Assembly (NCBI GenBank): GCA_017516315.1
Contig: JAFXDE010000050.1
Coordinates: forward strand, 1 to 62,763
Direction: 5' to 3'
Source: Clostridia bacterium
GTDB lineage: Bacteria > Bacillota > Clostridia > Oscillospirales > Acutalibacteraceae
DNA length: 62,763 nucleotides
The notes beneath the pieces are model-generated. The model did not search any database and was not told the DNA's origin. It saw only the letters and a program-made list of their open reading frames with translations. The translations under genes and the position numbers were made by a program. This document shows positions 51,254 through 60,300 of this stretch, in pieces. Each line of letters begins with the position of its first letter. The stretch's first letter is position 1.

Positions 51254-51280
51254 GGCGGAATAAAGAATTCCGCCTTTTTC
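51254..51280 (+). terminator. Terminator of rsmA
   Basis: Perfect stem GGCGGAAT/ATTCCGCC (51254-51261 and 51267-51274) followed by five Ts. Confidence 0.85.
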
Positions 51281-51322
51281 TCTATCAGAATGTATAAAAA
51301 TATGAAATATTCCGTAAAGTAT

Positions 51323-51365
51323 AAAACCTTTACAGCAAAAGCAGTGCTGTAAAGGTTTTTTCTTT
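51323..51365. terminator. Second hairpin terminator after rsmA
   Basis: 15-base-pair perfect stem AAAACCTTTACAGCA/TGCTGTAAAGGTTTT (51323-51337 and 51345-51359) followed by TTCTTT on the plus strand and by ATACTTT on the minus. It probably also ends the tsaE-tsaB-rodA transcript. Confidence 0.8.
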
Positions 51366-51369
51366 ACTA

Positions 51370-51503
51370 TGTGGAAAACGCGGTTGAAAATGTTAAACTC
51401 CGCAAATAAAGCTACCGTAAATCCTGTTAAAAGGACTTTAAACTGTGAAAAACTGTAAAGTTTTCAACTTTACTGACAGAGTTTTCCACATTTTTGTTGA
51501 AAA
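51370..51503. repeat. Cluster of DnaA-box-like words
   Basis: In 134 bases six related words occur in both orientations: TGTGGAAAA (51370), GGTTGAAAA (51382), TGTGAAAAA (51444), TTTTCAAC (51461), TTTTCCACA (51482) and TGTTGAAAA (51495). Two differ from the DnaA box TTATCCACA by one base (TTTTCCACA and its complement). The region is AT-rich and gene-free. DnaA binding is an inference. Confidence 0.4.
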
Positions 51504-51555
51504 CTTATGAGGATTATTCATTATACATTATTTTTTGTATATACAAAAGCACGAA

Positions 51556-52719
51556 TTAATATTCTCTGGCTATTCTGGCGAAGCGATAGTCATTTTCGTA
51601 GCTGATAGTACCCGATGAACGGTAAATGCTGAGCACCAGACCGATGGCTAAATATACACAAACCGTCGAAGATCCGCCTGCACTTATAAAAGGAAGAGTA
51701 ATACCGATAACAGGCAAAAGTCTCGTACACATACCGATATTGATAACAGCCTGCGCCATAAGCATAAAGGCTACGCCGTAGCACATCATTTCAGCGGCGA
51801 AATTTTTAGAGCGTCTACCTACGGCTACTATTCTGATAGCGAGTAAAAGGAAGAGACTCAGAAGGATAAGAGCGCCGATAAAGCCGAACTCCTCGCATAT
51901 AGCCGAGAATATCATATCGTTCTGCTTTTCGGGTAAAAGAGTGCTTTGGGTAAGCTCACCCTTGTAAATTCCCATACCCGTAAAGCCGCCGTTCTGTATT
52001 GCCTTGAGTGCCTGGTTCTGCTGATAGATTTCAGTAGGATAAGCCTCGGGATTAAACAGGGCAAGAATACGGTTACGCTGAATATTATCGAAAACCTTAA
52101 GCCAGATTACGGGCGAGGCAGCAGCGATAACGAGAGCGCCTGCAGGGAAATATGCCCAATGAACACCGGAAACGAGCATCATTCCTACGAACATAAGACA
52201 GAAGATAAGAGCAGAGCCCATATCACCTGTAGCTATGACCAGAACTATGGGAATCATAGCGTGAACACAGAGAAAAAAGACGGTCTTAAGTGAGGAGATA
52301 TCATTTTTTACCTTGCTTAAATGAAAGGAGAAGGTAACGATGAAGCCTATCTTTACTATTTCCGAGGGCTGAAAGTAAAGCTGTCCGGGAAGCTTCAGCC
52401 AGGAGATAGCATCGCTTCGTCCGTCAGGCGAAACACCGATAGCGAAAAGTGACAGCATAAGTCCGATTCCTGCCACACCGATAAGAGGCCACAGCTTTAA
52501 AATAATATCATAATCTATGACCGATATGATAAATGCCGCCACTATGCCCAGGCAAAAGGCAAGTATCATAACTCTAGTGTCACGGGAAATAAATGTACCT
52601 GCATCGGCATCAAAGGTAGCACTGCTTACAGCTACTGTACCAAAAACCGAAAGTGCCGTACAGAGAAAGAACGTTATCAGATCCGTTCCCTTTAAAAAGT
52701 TTTTAAGGGTTTTAAGCAT
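51556..52719 (-). CDS. SEDS peptidoglycan glycosyltransferase, RodA/FtsW/SpoVE family
   Basis: A 387-residue SEDS protein with about ten membrane segments. Hallmarks are KLPGQLYFQPSEIVKIGFI, GDMGSALIFCLMFVGMML, and the C-terminal PVIGITLPFISAGGSS. SEDS proteins polymerise glycan strands with a class B PBP. Because it sits with tsaE and tsaB and not in a division cluster, I cannot decide between RodA and FtsW; the extended GQLYFQPSE version slightly favours RodA. The start overlaps tsaB by 8 bases. Confidence 0.92.
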   Translation of the reverse strand: MLKTLKNFLKGTDLITFFLCTALSVFGTVAVSSATFDADAGTFISRDTRVMILAFCLGIVAAFIISVIDYDIILKLWPLIGVAGIGLMLSLFAIGVSPDGRSDAISWLKLPGQLYFQPSEIVKIGFIVTFSFHLSKVKNDISSLKTVFFLCVHAMIPIVLVIATGDMGSALIFCLMFVGMMLVSGVHWAYFPAGALVIAAASPVIWLKVFDNIQRNRILALFNPEAYPTEIYQQNQALKAIQNGGFTGMGIYKGELTQSTLLPEKQNDMIFSAICEEFGFIGALILLSLFLLLAIRIVAVGRRSKNFAAEMMCYGVAFMLMAQAVINIGMCTRLLPVIGITLPFISAGGSSTVCVYLAIGLVLSIYRSSGTISYENDYRFARIAREY

Positions 52720-53410
52720 TTTTCAGTTCCCCTTTTTTAGCTTTAAGCTCCCTTTCCGCCTGAGGAAGACGGAGATAGGTGGGCATAAGCTCCGCACCCG
52801 AAAGAAGCTTGTCCTCGCTGAAATTCTTTTCAGCTGTAAAAGCGACAGAGGAGCCCTTCTGATAAACACAGGCTGCTCCTGCCTTTTTATAGCCTAAAGC
52901 TCTGTGACATATCTCTGCACCGTCACCGACGAAGATGATTTCTCCGCCGTAGCTTTTCAGTATTTCACCGAGGTCGTCGATTTTAAGAGCCGAGTCCTCC
53001 ATAAGTCTTGTCACCGTACCGCCCTCATTTTTAAACAGAGCACAGTAAACCTGCTGACAGCGTGCATCCATAACGGAAACAGCCACACAGTCTCTGTCGG
53101 AAAGATTATAGGCGAGAGCCTCCAAGGTAGAGACAGACATCGCCTTTTTATTAAGACCGTCGCACAGACCCTTGACCGCCGCTACACCGATTCTTACACC
53201 CGTAAATGATCCGGGCCCCACACTGCAGGCGAAAAAGTCGATGTCATTAAGCTCTATTTCTGCATTTTTGAGGGTGCTGTCAATCATAGGAAGAAGGGTA
53301 CGGGAATGGGTAAGACCCGTGTTTACGGAGCTTTCACTCAGCACCTTACCGTTTTCCGTAACGGCCACAGAGGCGCATACTGCGCTGGTATCAACAGCTA
53401 AAATTTTCAT
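52712..53410 (-). CDS. tsaB: tRNA threonylcarbamoyladenosine biosynthesis protein TsaB
   Basis: A 232-residue ASKHA-fold protein, the partner that activates TsaD for the t6A37 modification of tRNA. Conserved segments: ILAVDTSAVCASVAV, LTHSRTLLPMI, SVGPGSFTGVRIGVAAVKGL. ATG 53410 is preferred to the adjacent GTG. It overlaps tsaE by 20 bases and rodA/ftsW by 8 bases. TsaD is not in the window. Confidence 0.94.
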   Translation of the reverse strand: MKILAVDTSAVCASVAVTENGKVLSESSVNTGLTHSRTLLPMIDSTLKNAEIELNDIDFFACSVGPGSFTGVRIGVAAVKGLCDGLNKKAMSVSTLEALAYNLSDRDCVAVSVMDARCQQVYCALFKNEGGTVTRLMEDSALKIDDLGEILKSYGGEIIFVGDGAEICHRALGYKKAGAACVYQKGSSVAFTAEKNFSEDKLLSGAELMPTYLRLPQAERELKAKKGELKNA

Positions 53411-53834
53411 CACATTCCACTCCTTCCACCTTTATAATCCTGCTGTTTTCGTCGTCGTATTTTTCTATGGTAACTCTGACCGTAGAGTCGGGCAGAGCGT
53501 TTTCGATGTTTTCACTCCACTCCACGGCTAAGATTGCTCCCATATCGAGATAATCGAAAAAGCCGCTGGAGTAAAGGTCATCCCAGCTCTCAACCTTATA
53601 CATATCAAAATGCACTAAAGGAGGCTTTCCGCCGTAGTCATTCACTATGGCGAAGGTAGGACTCGAAACGTGGCAGTCGATTCCCATTCCTCGGGCAAGA
53701 CCTCGGGTGAAGGCTGTTTTACCCATACCGAGACCGCCGAAAAAGGCTACCACGGTGCCGCCCTTGAGATGCTTTGCCAAACGGGAGGCAAGCTCCTCCG
53801 TTTCTTCTGTGCTGTGAGTTATGCGGGTAATCAC
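53391..53834 (-). CDS. tsaE: tRNA threonylcarbamoyladenosine biosynthesis ATPase TsaE
   Basis: A 147-residue P-loop ATPase of the t6A pathway. THSTEETEELASRLA at the N-terminus, Walker A GGLGMGKTAF, SPTFAIVNDY and the acidic VEWSENIENALP are typical. The GTG at 53834 is preferred to the ATG at 53879 because AAGGTG lies 5 bases before it and homologues begin here. It heads the tsaE-tsaB-rodA operon. Confidence 0.93.
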   Translation of the reverse strand: MITRITHSTEETEELASRLAKHLKGGTVVAFFGGLGMGKTAFTRGLARGMGIDCHVSSPTFAIVNDYGGKPPLVHFDMYKVESWDDLYSSGFFDYLDMGAILAVEWSENIENALPDSTVRVTIEKYDDENSRIIKVEGVECDENFSC

Positions 53835-53955
53835 GCTTTCACCTTCTTTACGAAAATAATTTACATAATATAATACCACGAAAAGAGAATGAGGTCAAGA
53901 GAGAAAAGAGGCCAATCCCATATCTTAAATTTTTCTTACATCTCCCCTTTTTCTG

Positions 53956-53984
53956 TTGTAAAAAAATGCCTCATAAGCTAAAAT
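53956..53984 (+). promoter_or_regulatory. Promoter of the PstS-like membrane protein gene
   Basis: -35 TTGTAA (53956-53961), 17-base spacer, -10 TAAAAT (53979-53984). Confidence 0.6.
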
Positions 53985-54008
53985 GAAAGAGTAAAGGAGC
54001 TGATTTAA

Positions 54009-55436
54009 ATGAAGAAGGAAAAGATTAAAAAGTCATTATCGGTTATTCTGTTTACCGCCGCCTATGCCTTCGGTGCTTTAGTGCTGATGAGCGAATTTTA
54101 CGACGAATATCTTCTCTGGTTTATCTTTTCTGCGGTAATGTACATAGGGGAAATAATTATTTCCAAATTTACGAGGGTCAGTCCCTTCATCTTTTTCTTC
54201 TGTGTTCTGTTTTTGTCTCTCGTTGCAATTGTATGTGACCTGATTTATCCTAATAATTATTTTTTACTTATTACCTATGCCCTTGTCTTTCTTGCCTTCA
54301 GAGCAGGATTTTTGCTCATTGATTTCATAAGAACAAAGAAATACAAGCTTATTCCTCTTTCACTCTTGCTGTGTATCTGCTTCTTTTTCGTTTCCTCAAA
54401 CACAGAAATCCTGTACCGGGAATATAAGGAATTAGTTGTAGGCACTGCTGACCGCACCTCCTCCTGGGGCGCCATAAATCAGATAATTGAAAAGCAGGAG
54501 GGTTGGAAGCAAATAGTAGAGAATTCACACTTCACACTCGGAGAAATAGCCGAAGAAACCGATGAGGACGGATGGGTCAGGCAGTACAGTATCGGAAAAA
54601 CCTACCCCGAAATCGACGGCTCGACCGTCTGCGTACCTATGGCTATAGAATTTGCACGGCAGCATATCGGCTTTAACGATGAAGCTGTCTATGATTTCGT
54701 GGATTTTTCCACTACGCACTATGCCTATGAAAATCTCATAACAGCCGCTGAGCTTTACGGTGCCTTCACATATAACGGCAGATATATGACCGATTATAAA
54801 AGAGACTCCGTTGACTTAGTCATAGCCACCCATCCATCTGAGGAGGAGCTGAAAATGGCAGAGGATGCAGGTATAGAGTTAATTCTCGAGCCCGTCTGCT
54901 ACGATGCCTTCGTTTTCATCACCCATAAGGACAACCCCGTGGAAAGCCTTACCGTTCAGCAGGTAAAGGACATCTACTCAGGCAAGATTAAAAACTGGAA
55001 GGATGTAGGCGGCAACAACGAAAAAATACGAGCATTCCAGAGAGAAAAGAATTCGGGCAGTCAGACGGCTATGGAGAGACTGATTATGGGCGGTGCAGGT
55101 ATGATTGACCCCATCGAAATCAAGGTAATAGAGGGAATGGGTGCATTAGTGGATGCGGTAGCAGAATATGAAAACCAAACCGCAAGCCTCGGCTACACCT
55201 ACCGCTACTACATCGATAACCTTTACAAAAACGATGAAATCAAAGCTATAGCCATAGAGGGCATTTACCCCACCGACGAAAACATAAGAAACGGAAGCTA
55301 TCCCTACACCACAAACTACTACGGTGTTATCAGAAAGGAAGACGAAGCAGGAAGAGCCGGTCAGTTCCTTAAATGGATTTTATCCGAAGAAGGTCAGAAG
55401 TGCGTCGGTCAGGCAGGATATATAACTATGAAATAA
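54009..55436 (+). CDS. Membrane-anchored PstS-like substrate-binding protein
   Basis: A 475-residue protein. The first 125 residues hold five membrane segments, which would place the C-terminus outside. From about residue 140 on it is a periplasmic-binding-protein fold of the PstS type: DLVIATHPSEEE, VFITHKDNPVESLTVQQVKDIYSG, NWKDVGG, and the phosphate-site-like REKNSGSQTAMERL. No Pst permease, ATPase or PhoU gene is nearby, so it does not look like a normal transport component; a sensor or a phosphate-scavenging surface protein is more likely. AAGGAG precedes the ATG and a terminator follows the stop. Confidence 0.85.
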   Translation: MKKEKIKKSLSVILFTAAYAFGALVLMSEFYDEYLLWFIFSAVMYIGEIIISKFTRVSPFIFFFCVLFLSLVAIVCDLIYPNNYFLLITYALVFLAFRAGFLLIDFIRTKKYKLIPLSLLLCICFFFVSSNTEILYREYKELVVGTADRTSSWGAINQIIEKQEGWKQIVENSHFTLGEIAEETDEDGWVRQYSIGKTYPEIDGSTVCVPMAIEFARQHIGFNDEAVYDFVDFSTTHYAYENLITAAELYGAFTYNGRYMTDYKRDSVDLVIATHPSEEELKMAEDAGIELILEPVCYDAFVFITHKDNPVESLTVQQVKDIYSGKIKNWKDVGGNNEKIRAFQREKNSGSQTAMERLIMGGAGMIDPIEIKVIEGMGALVDAVAEYENQTASLGYTYRYYIDNLYKNDEIKAIAIEGIYPTDENIRNGSYPYTTNYYGVIRKEDEAGRAGQFLKWILSEEGQKCVGQAGYITMK

Positions 55437-55444
55437 ACAAGTAC

Positions 55445-55480
55445 AATCAGGGGAGCAATTTAACTGTCCCCTGATTTTAT
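55445..55480 (+). terminator. Terminator after the PstS-like gene
   Basis: 10-base-pair stem AATCAGGGGA/TCCCCTGATT (55445-55454 and 55467-55476) followed by TTATT. Confidence 0.8.
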
Positions 55481-55487
55481 TCTCATC

Positions 55488-55516
55488 TTGCTTTTTATGT
55501 TTTTTAGGAATATAAT
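55488..55516 (+). promoter_or_regulatory. Promoter of the FN3 protein gene
   Basis: -35 TTGCTT (55488-55493), 17-base spacer, -10 TATAAT (55511-55516). Confidence 0.65.
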
Positions 55517-55546
55517 GGAGAAAGAAACAAAAAAGGAAGTGTGACT

Positions 55547-56839
55547 ATGAACAGAAAAATCATACAAGCCTTCACTGCCGCTTTTTCCGTACTGCTTATC
55601 GCTCTTTGCCTTTCGGTAAGCGTAACAGCGGCAAAGGGTACCGTAGGAACAGTCTCCAAGCTTAAGGCTACCGCCACCTCCTCCACGGCAACACTCAAAT
55701 GGAGCAAGGCGAAAAACGCCAAGGGCTATCAGATTTCCGTAAAAAGCGGTAAGAAATGGAAAACCGTAGCTACGGTTACATCCACCACCTGTAAAATAGA
55801 CTCTCTTAAAGCGGGTAAAAAGTACACCTACCGTGTCAAGGCCTACGGCAAAAACGGCAAGAAAAAGGTATGGGCAAAAAAGGCGAAGGACATTTCAGTT
55901 CTGACAGCACCGAAAAAGGTAAGCTCTCTCAAAGGAAGTATCAGCGGTAAAACCGCTACCCTGAAATGGAAAAAGACTACCGGTGCCACAGGATACATAA
56001 TTTATCGGTATAATTCGAAAAAAAAGAATTGGGTGGAACTTAAAAAGACCACCTCACTCAAAACAACAATCAAAAACCTCGAATCAGGTAAAACCTATAA
56101 ATTTGCCGTTAAAGCTTACTGTAAAAAAGAGAAAACGACCACTCTTTCCACCATTTATTCAAAAGCAACCGTTACAGTTAATCCTGATAATGTTTCTTCC
56201 CTTAAAATTACAGAAAAAACCGACAGCAGTATTTCTATAAGCTGGGCAAAAGCAAAAGGCGCTTCTGCTTATGCTGTTTATAAATACGATACCGCCAAAG
56301 GCAAATGGGTAACACTTATAAGTAACACAAAAAACACAACCGCCACCATAAATAAACTTTCAGCAGACACCTCTTATATTTTCTCTGTAAGAGCAATTGA
56401 GAAGGTAAGCAATAAGACTTATTACAGCAGTAAGTATATCCTTGTTTCAGGCTCTACAGAAAACAAGATTGTGACCACAGAATCCGAATCAACAGTAACT
56501 AGTGATAAAACGGCTGAACCTGTCAAGCTTATTGTAAACTCTACTAGCTACGGTGATAGTATAATTTATATTGAGATTGACCCGTCTAACTGGAACGGAA
56601 ATTTCGTAAGCGCAAGTCAGAATATTACTCTTAAAGTTAACGGAACCGCTCTTGCCACCACAGCAACCTGTACCGTTCCTTCAAATAAAACGGGCAGTGT
56701 TTACGAAATACAAATAGAAGTTCCCGAAAAGTCTGTAAAACCAGGAGATATGATTTCATTCACCATTCCAACAGGTATTGTAAAAAACCAAGCAGGTTCA
56801 CAGTACAATTTAAGTTACAACTCATCCGTAACAGTATAA
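55547..56839 (+). CDS. Secreted protein with three fibronectin type III domains
   Basis: A 430-residue secreted protein: signal peptide (FTAAFSVLLIALCLSVSVTA), three FN3 domains at roughly residues 35-125, 126-217 and 218-310 (each with a W-x-K/A core and Y-x-Y/F-x-V-x-A-Y/I), and a C-terminal beta-rich domain of about 110 residues. The Lys-rich first two domains and the more neutral third differ in base composition; from about 56160 the DNA is clearly more AT-rich. Such proteins are usually adhesive or spacer modules of surface proteins. ATG 55547 is chosen by distance to AAGGAAG. No anchor motif is visible. Confidence 0.85.
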   Translation: MNRKIIQAFTAAFSVLLIALCLSVSVTAAKGTVGTVSKLKATATSSTATLKWSKAKNAKGYQISVKSGKKWKTVATVTSTTCKIDSLKAGKKYTYRVKAYGKNGKKKVWAKKAKDISVLTAPKKVSSLKGSISGKTATLKWKKTTGATGYIIYRYNSKKKNWVELKKTTSLKTTIKNLESGKTYKFAVKAYCKKEKTTTLSTIYSKATVTVNPDNVSSLKITEKTDSSISISWAKAKGASAYAVYKYDTAKGKWVTLISNTKNTTATINKLSADTSYIFSVRAIEKVSNKTYYSSKYILVSGSTENKIVTTESESTVTSDKTAEPVKLIVNSTSYGDSIIYIEIDPSNWNGNFVSASQNITLKVNGTALATTATCTVPSNKTGSVYEIQIEVPEKSVKPGDMISFTIPTGIVKNQAGSQYNLSYNSSVTV

Positions 56840-56852
56840 CAATTCATCCGCA

Positions 56853-56885
56853 CCCGTCAGGACTCCCCTCCCGACGGGGATTTTT
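56853..56885 (+). terminator. Terminator of the FN3 protein gene
   Basis: Stem CCCGTC/GACGGG (56853-56858 and 56873-56878) followed by GATTTTT. Confidence 0.7.
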
Positions 56886-56898
56886 CTGTCTTGCCTCA

Positions 56899-56929
56899 CA
56901 AAAAAAGAGAACAGTCTTAACTGTCCTCT
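56899..56929 (-). terminator. Terminator of the small secreted peptide gene
   Basis: On the minus strand: AGAGGACAG/CTGTTCTCT stem (56921-56929 and 56906-56914) followed by a run of seven Ts. Confidence 0.8.
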
Positions 56930-56935
56930 CATCTA

Positions 56936-57076
56936 TTATTTATATTCACTTATACTGATAATCTTTTTTACATCCTTTAATTCCGTTTCATCATCTGCAG
57001 CTACGGCGGCTAATGCAAAAGCTACCATCATCACAGCCGTCAGAAGCAGTGAAATTATTCTTCTCGGTCTGTTCAT
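56936..57076 (-). CDS. Small secreted peptide, 46 residues, unknown function
   Basis: A complete small gene: promoter at 57109-57136, a near-perfect ribosome binding site (AGGAGGTG, 6 bases before ATG 57076), 46 codons and a dedicated terminator. The product starts MNRPRRIISLLLTAVMMVAF, a classical signal peptide with a basic N-region, likely cut after AAVAA. The released part would be about 20 residues (DDETELKDVKKIISISEYK). No family is recognised. It could be a signalling peptide, a small secreted effector or the remnant of a larger protein; the intact signals favour a real gene. Confidence 0.65.
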   Translation of the reverse strand: MNRPRRIISLLLTAVMMVAFALAAVAADDETELKDVKKIISISEYK

Positions 57077-57108
57077 TATACACCTCCTGTTTTCTGCTTT
57101 CACTAATG

Positions 57109-57136
57109 ATAATACTACTTTTTCTCCTTCCGTCAA
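57109..57136 (-). promoter_or_regulatory. Promoter of the small secreted peptide gene
   Basis: On the minus strand: -35 TTGACG (57131-57136), 16-base spacer, -10 TATTAT (57109-57114). Confidence 0.6.
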
Positions 57137-57231
57137 GGCAAGACAGATAATATTAACTTTTTATTTATCTTTCTGTAATAAGAACGGAGAAATTTTTTTC
57201 ATTTTATCTGTCATAATCTTCCTTAAACTTA

Positions 57232-57260
57232 TTGCAAATTTTTATATATTATAGTATACT
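57232..57260 (+). promoter_or_regulatory. Promoter of ileS
   Basis: -35 TTGCAA (57232-57237), 17-base spacer, -10 TATACT (57255-57260). The leader is about 60 bases with a weak GGTATC/GGTACC hairpin near 57279-57301; it is too short for a T-box. Confidence 0.6.
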
Positions 57261-57326
57261 GTTTGAGTATGTAAATTGGTATCGTGTTTTTTATGGTACC
57301 TAAAAAATCTACGGAGGAAAAGAACT

Positions 57327-60300
57327 ATGGCAGAAATCGAAAAAAGCAACAGTTTTATCGACATGGAACACGAAGTTCTGAAGTTCTGGGAAGATAACGA
57401 TTGCTACAATAAGCGTACAGAAAAAAATAAAGACAAACCCCGCTTCCGTTTCATCGACGGGCCTATCACAGCAAATAACCCTATGGGTATCCACCACGCA
57501 TGGGGACGCACCCTTAAGGATACCTTTATCAGATATAAGTCAATGAGAGGCTACTCCTGCCGCTGTCAGAACGGCTTCGACAGCCAGGGACTCTGGGTTG
57601 AGGTAGGCGTAGAAAAGGAGCTCGGCTTCGAATCAAAGAAGGATATCGAGGATTACGGTATCGACAAATTTACAAAGAACTGCGTTGACCGTGTAAAGCA
57701 GTATTCGGGCGTTATCACCGAGCAGTCAAAAAGACTCGGCCAGTGGATGCAGTGGGATAATTCATACTACACAAACACAGACCTCAACATCACCAGCATC
57801 TGGCACTTCCTTAAGACTTGCGACGAAAACGGCTGGATTAAGAGAGAATACAAGCCTATGCCCTGGTGTCCCCGCTGCGGTACATCACTTTCAGAGCACG
57901 AAATGACAGGTTCTTATAAGACCGTTACTCATAACTCTGTTTTCTTCAAGCTTCCCATCGAGGGTACAGACAGCAAAATCATCGTCTGGACCACTACTCC
58001 CTGGACCCTTTCTTCTAACGTAGCACTTGCAGTTAACCCTGAAATTGACTATGTCGAGGTTAAGGTAAAGAGTGACGAGAAAACTCTCATCCTCGCTAAA
58101 AATGCTATCAAATATCTCGGCGACGATAAGCTCGAGGTTCTCCGTATGTTCAAGGGTGAAGAGCTTGTAGGTAAAAAGTATGACACCTGCTTCCCCGAAT
58201 TAGAGGCTCAGCAGGGCTTCGAGCATAAGATTGTAGCCTGGGAGGATGTAGACGCCGAAGAAGGTACAGGTGTAGTTCACATCGCACCCGGCTGCGGTGC
58301 AGAGGATAACGAGCTCGGTAAGAGACTCGGCCTTCCCGAAATTATGCCCGTAGACGATATGGGTATCTTCCTCAAGGGCTTCGGCTTCTTTACAGGTAAG
58401 AACTCAAAAACTATCGCTGATGAGGTATTCGAAGAGCTCAAAAAGAGAGACAAGCTCTATCTCGTTAAACCTCACGAACACAGCTACCCCGTATGCTGGA
58501 GATGTAAGGAGGAGCTTATCTACAGACTCGTTCCCTCCTGGTTCATCGAAACGAGCGAGCTTAAGCCCCGACTTATCAGAAACGCAATGAGCGTTAAGTG
58601 GGAGCCTGAATCAAACGGCAAAAGAATGCTTGACTGGCTCAACAATATGGGCAACTGGAATATTTCCCGTAAGAGATATTACGGTATGCCTCTCCCCTTC
58701 TATGTATGTGAGGATTGCGGTAATGTTCATGTAGTAGGCTCTATCGACGAGCTTAAGAAATTAGCTGTTGATCCTGCTAAGGTTGATGCTCTTCCCGAGC
58801 TTCACAGACCCTGGATCGACGAAGCAGAAATCAAATGCCCCAAGTGCGGCAAAAATGTAAAGAGAATTACCGATGTCGGTGACGTATGGCTCGACGCCGG
58901 TATCGTTCCCTTCTCAACCACAGGCTATTTCACCGACAAGGAAGAATGGAAAAAGAACTTCCCTGCAGAGTGGGTTGTTGAAATGCGCGAGCAGGTTCGT
59001 CTCTGGTTCTACTCTCTTCTCTTTATGAGTACCGTTCTCGAGGACAGAGCTCCCTACGAAAGAGTTCTCTGCCATTCAAGCGTTGTTCAGGAAAGCGGTG
59101 AGAAATTCTCAAAGACAGGCTTTATGATCCGCTTCGACGAGGCAGCAGAAAAAATCGGTGCCGACACTGTCCGTTATCTCTATGCAGGCGGCCCCGTAGC
59201 CAACGATGTACGCTTCGGCTTCAATCTTGGCGACGAAGCAAGAAGAAAGCTTCTCTCCTTCTGGAACATCTACACCTTCTTTGAAACCTACGCCCGTATC
59301 GACAAGCCTAACTTCGAAGGCTACACTCCCGATAAGAGCAAAATGACAGTAACAGACAAATGGCTCGTAGTAAGAACCAATGACTTCATCAAAAAGGCAA
59401 CTGCCCAGATGGATGACTACAAGGCATACAATGTTATCAAGGACTTTGAAATCTTCGTTGACGATATCTCCAATTGGTACATCAGAACTAACCGCCGCCG
59501 CTTCTGGAAGACAGGCGACGAGAGTGACAAGATGATCGCCTACTGGACACTCTTCAACGCTCTCAATACCTGCGTGAAGGTAATGGCTCCCATCATTCCC
59601 TTTATGACAGAAAGCATCTGGCAGAACCTCACAAGACGCGTTCTTCCCTCCAGCGAGCTTTCAGTTCACCTCAGCGACTGGCCTACAGTTTTAGAGGGCT
59701 TCGAGGATGACGGCATCATCGCTGACACAGCCTTTGCCCGTGATGTTATCGCTGTAGCTCTTAAGCTTCGTAACGAGCATCAGATCAAGGTAAGACAGCC
59801 TCTCAGCAAGCTCTTTGTTTGCGCTGAAGCAAATAAGACAGATAAAATCAAGGTTTACGAAAAGAATATTCTCGACGAGCTTAACATCAAAGCTCTCGAA
59901 TACATCACCGACAGCAGTGTTCTCGAGGATAACTACCTTATGGTTAACTTCAAGGTTGCAGGTGCTGTTCTCAAGCAGAATGTAAACAAAATGAAGCAGG
60001 CTCTCGAAGCTGCTACCAAGGAAGAAATGACTGAATACACTGCTAAGGTCAAGGCAGGCGAAAAGGTACTCGTCAAAGGCTTCGACGAAGAATATGACGG
60101 CGGTATCTTCACCGTAATGTCAAAGACCAAGGACGGTATCGTTTCCGCTGAGGGTCAGGAAGGCACCGTAATCGGACTCGATGTAGTTCTCACAGACGAG
60201 CTCATCAGAGAAGGTACAGTCCGTGATGTTATCCGTCAGTGTCAGCTCATCCGTAAGGAAGCAGGCTACGAGGTAGAGCAGAGAGTAGTAATGGCTATCA

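Larger units (their letters stand above)
51170..51369. other. Intergenic region after rsmA
   Basis: No gene is seen between rsmA and the rodA/ftsW gene. The first 200 bases hold two terminators (51254-51280 and 51323-51365); the next part carries the DnaA-box-like words described separately. Confidence 0.7.

Noticed and set aside
57137-57326. T-box leader upstream of ileS
   Set aside because: The leader from the identified promoter is only about 60 bases and lacks the T-box core sequence and terminator.
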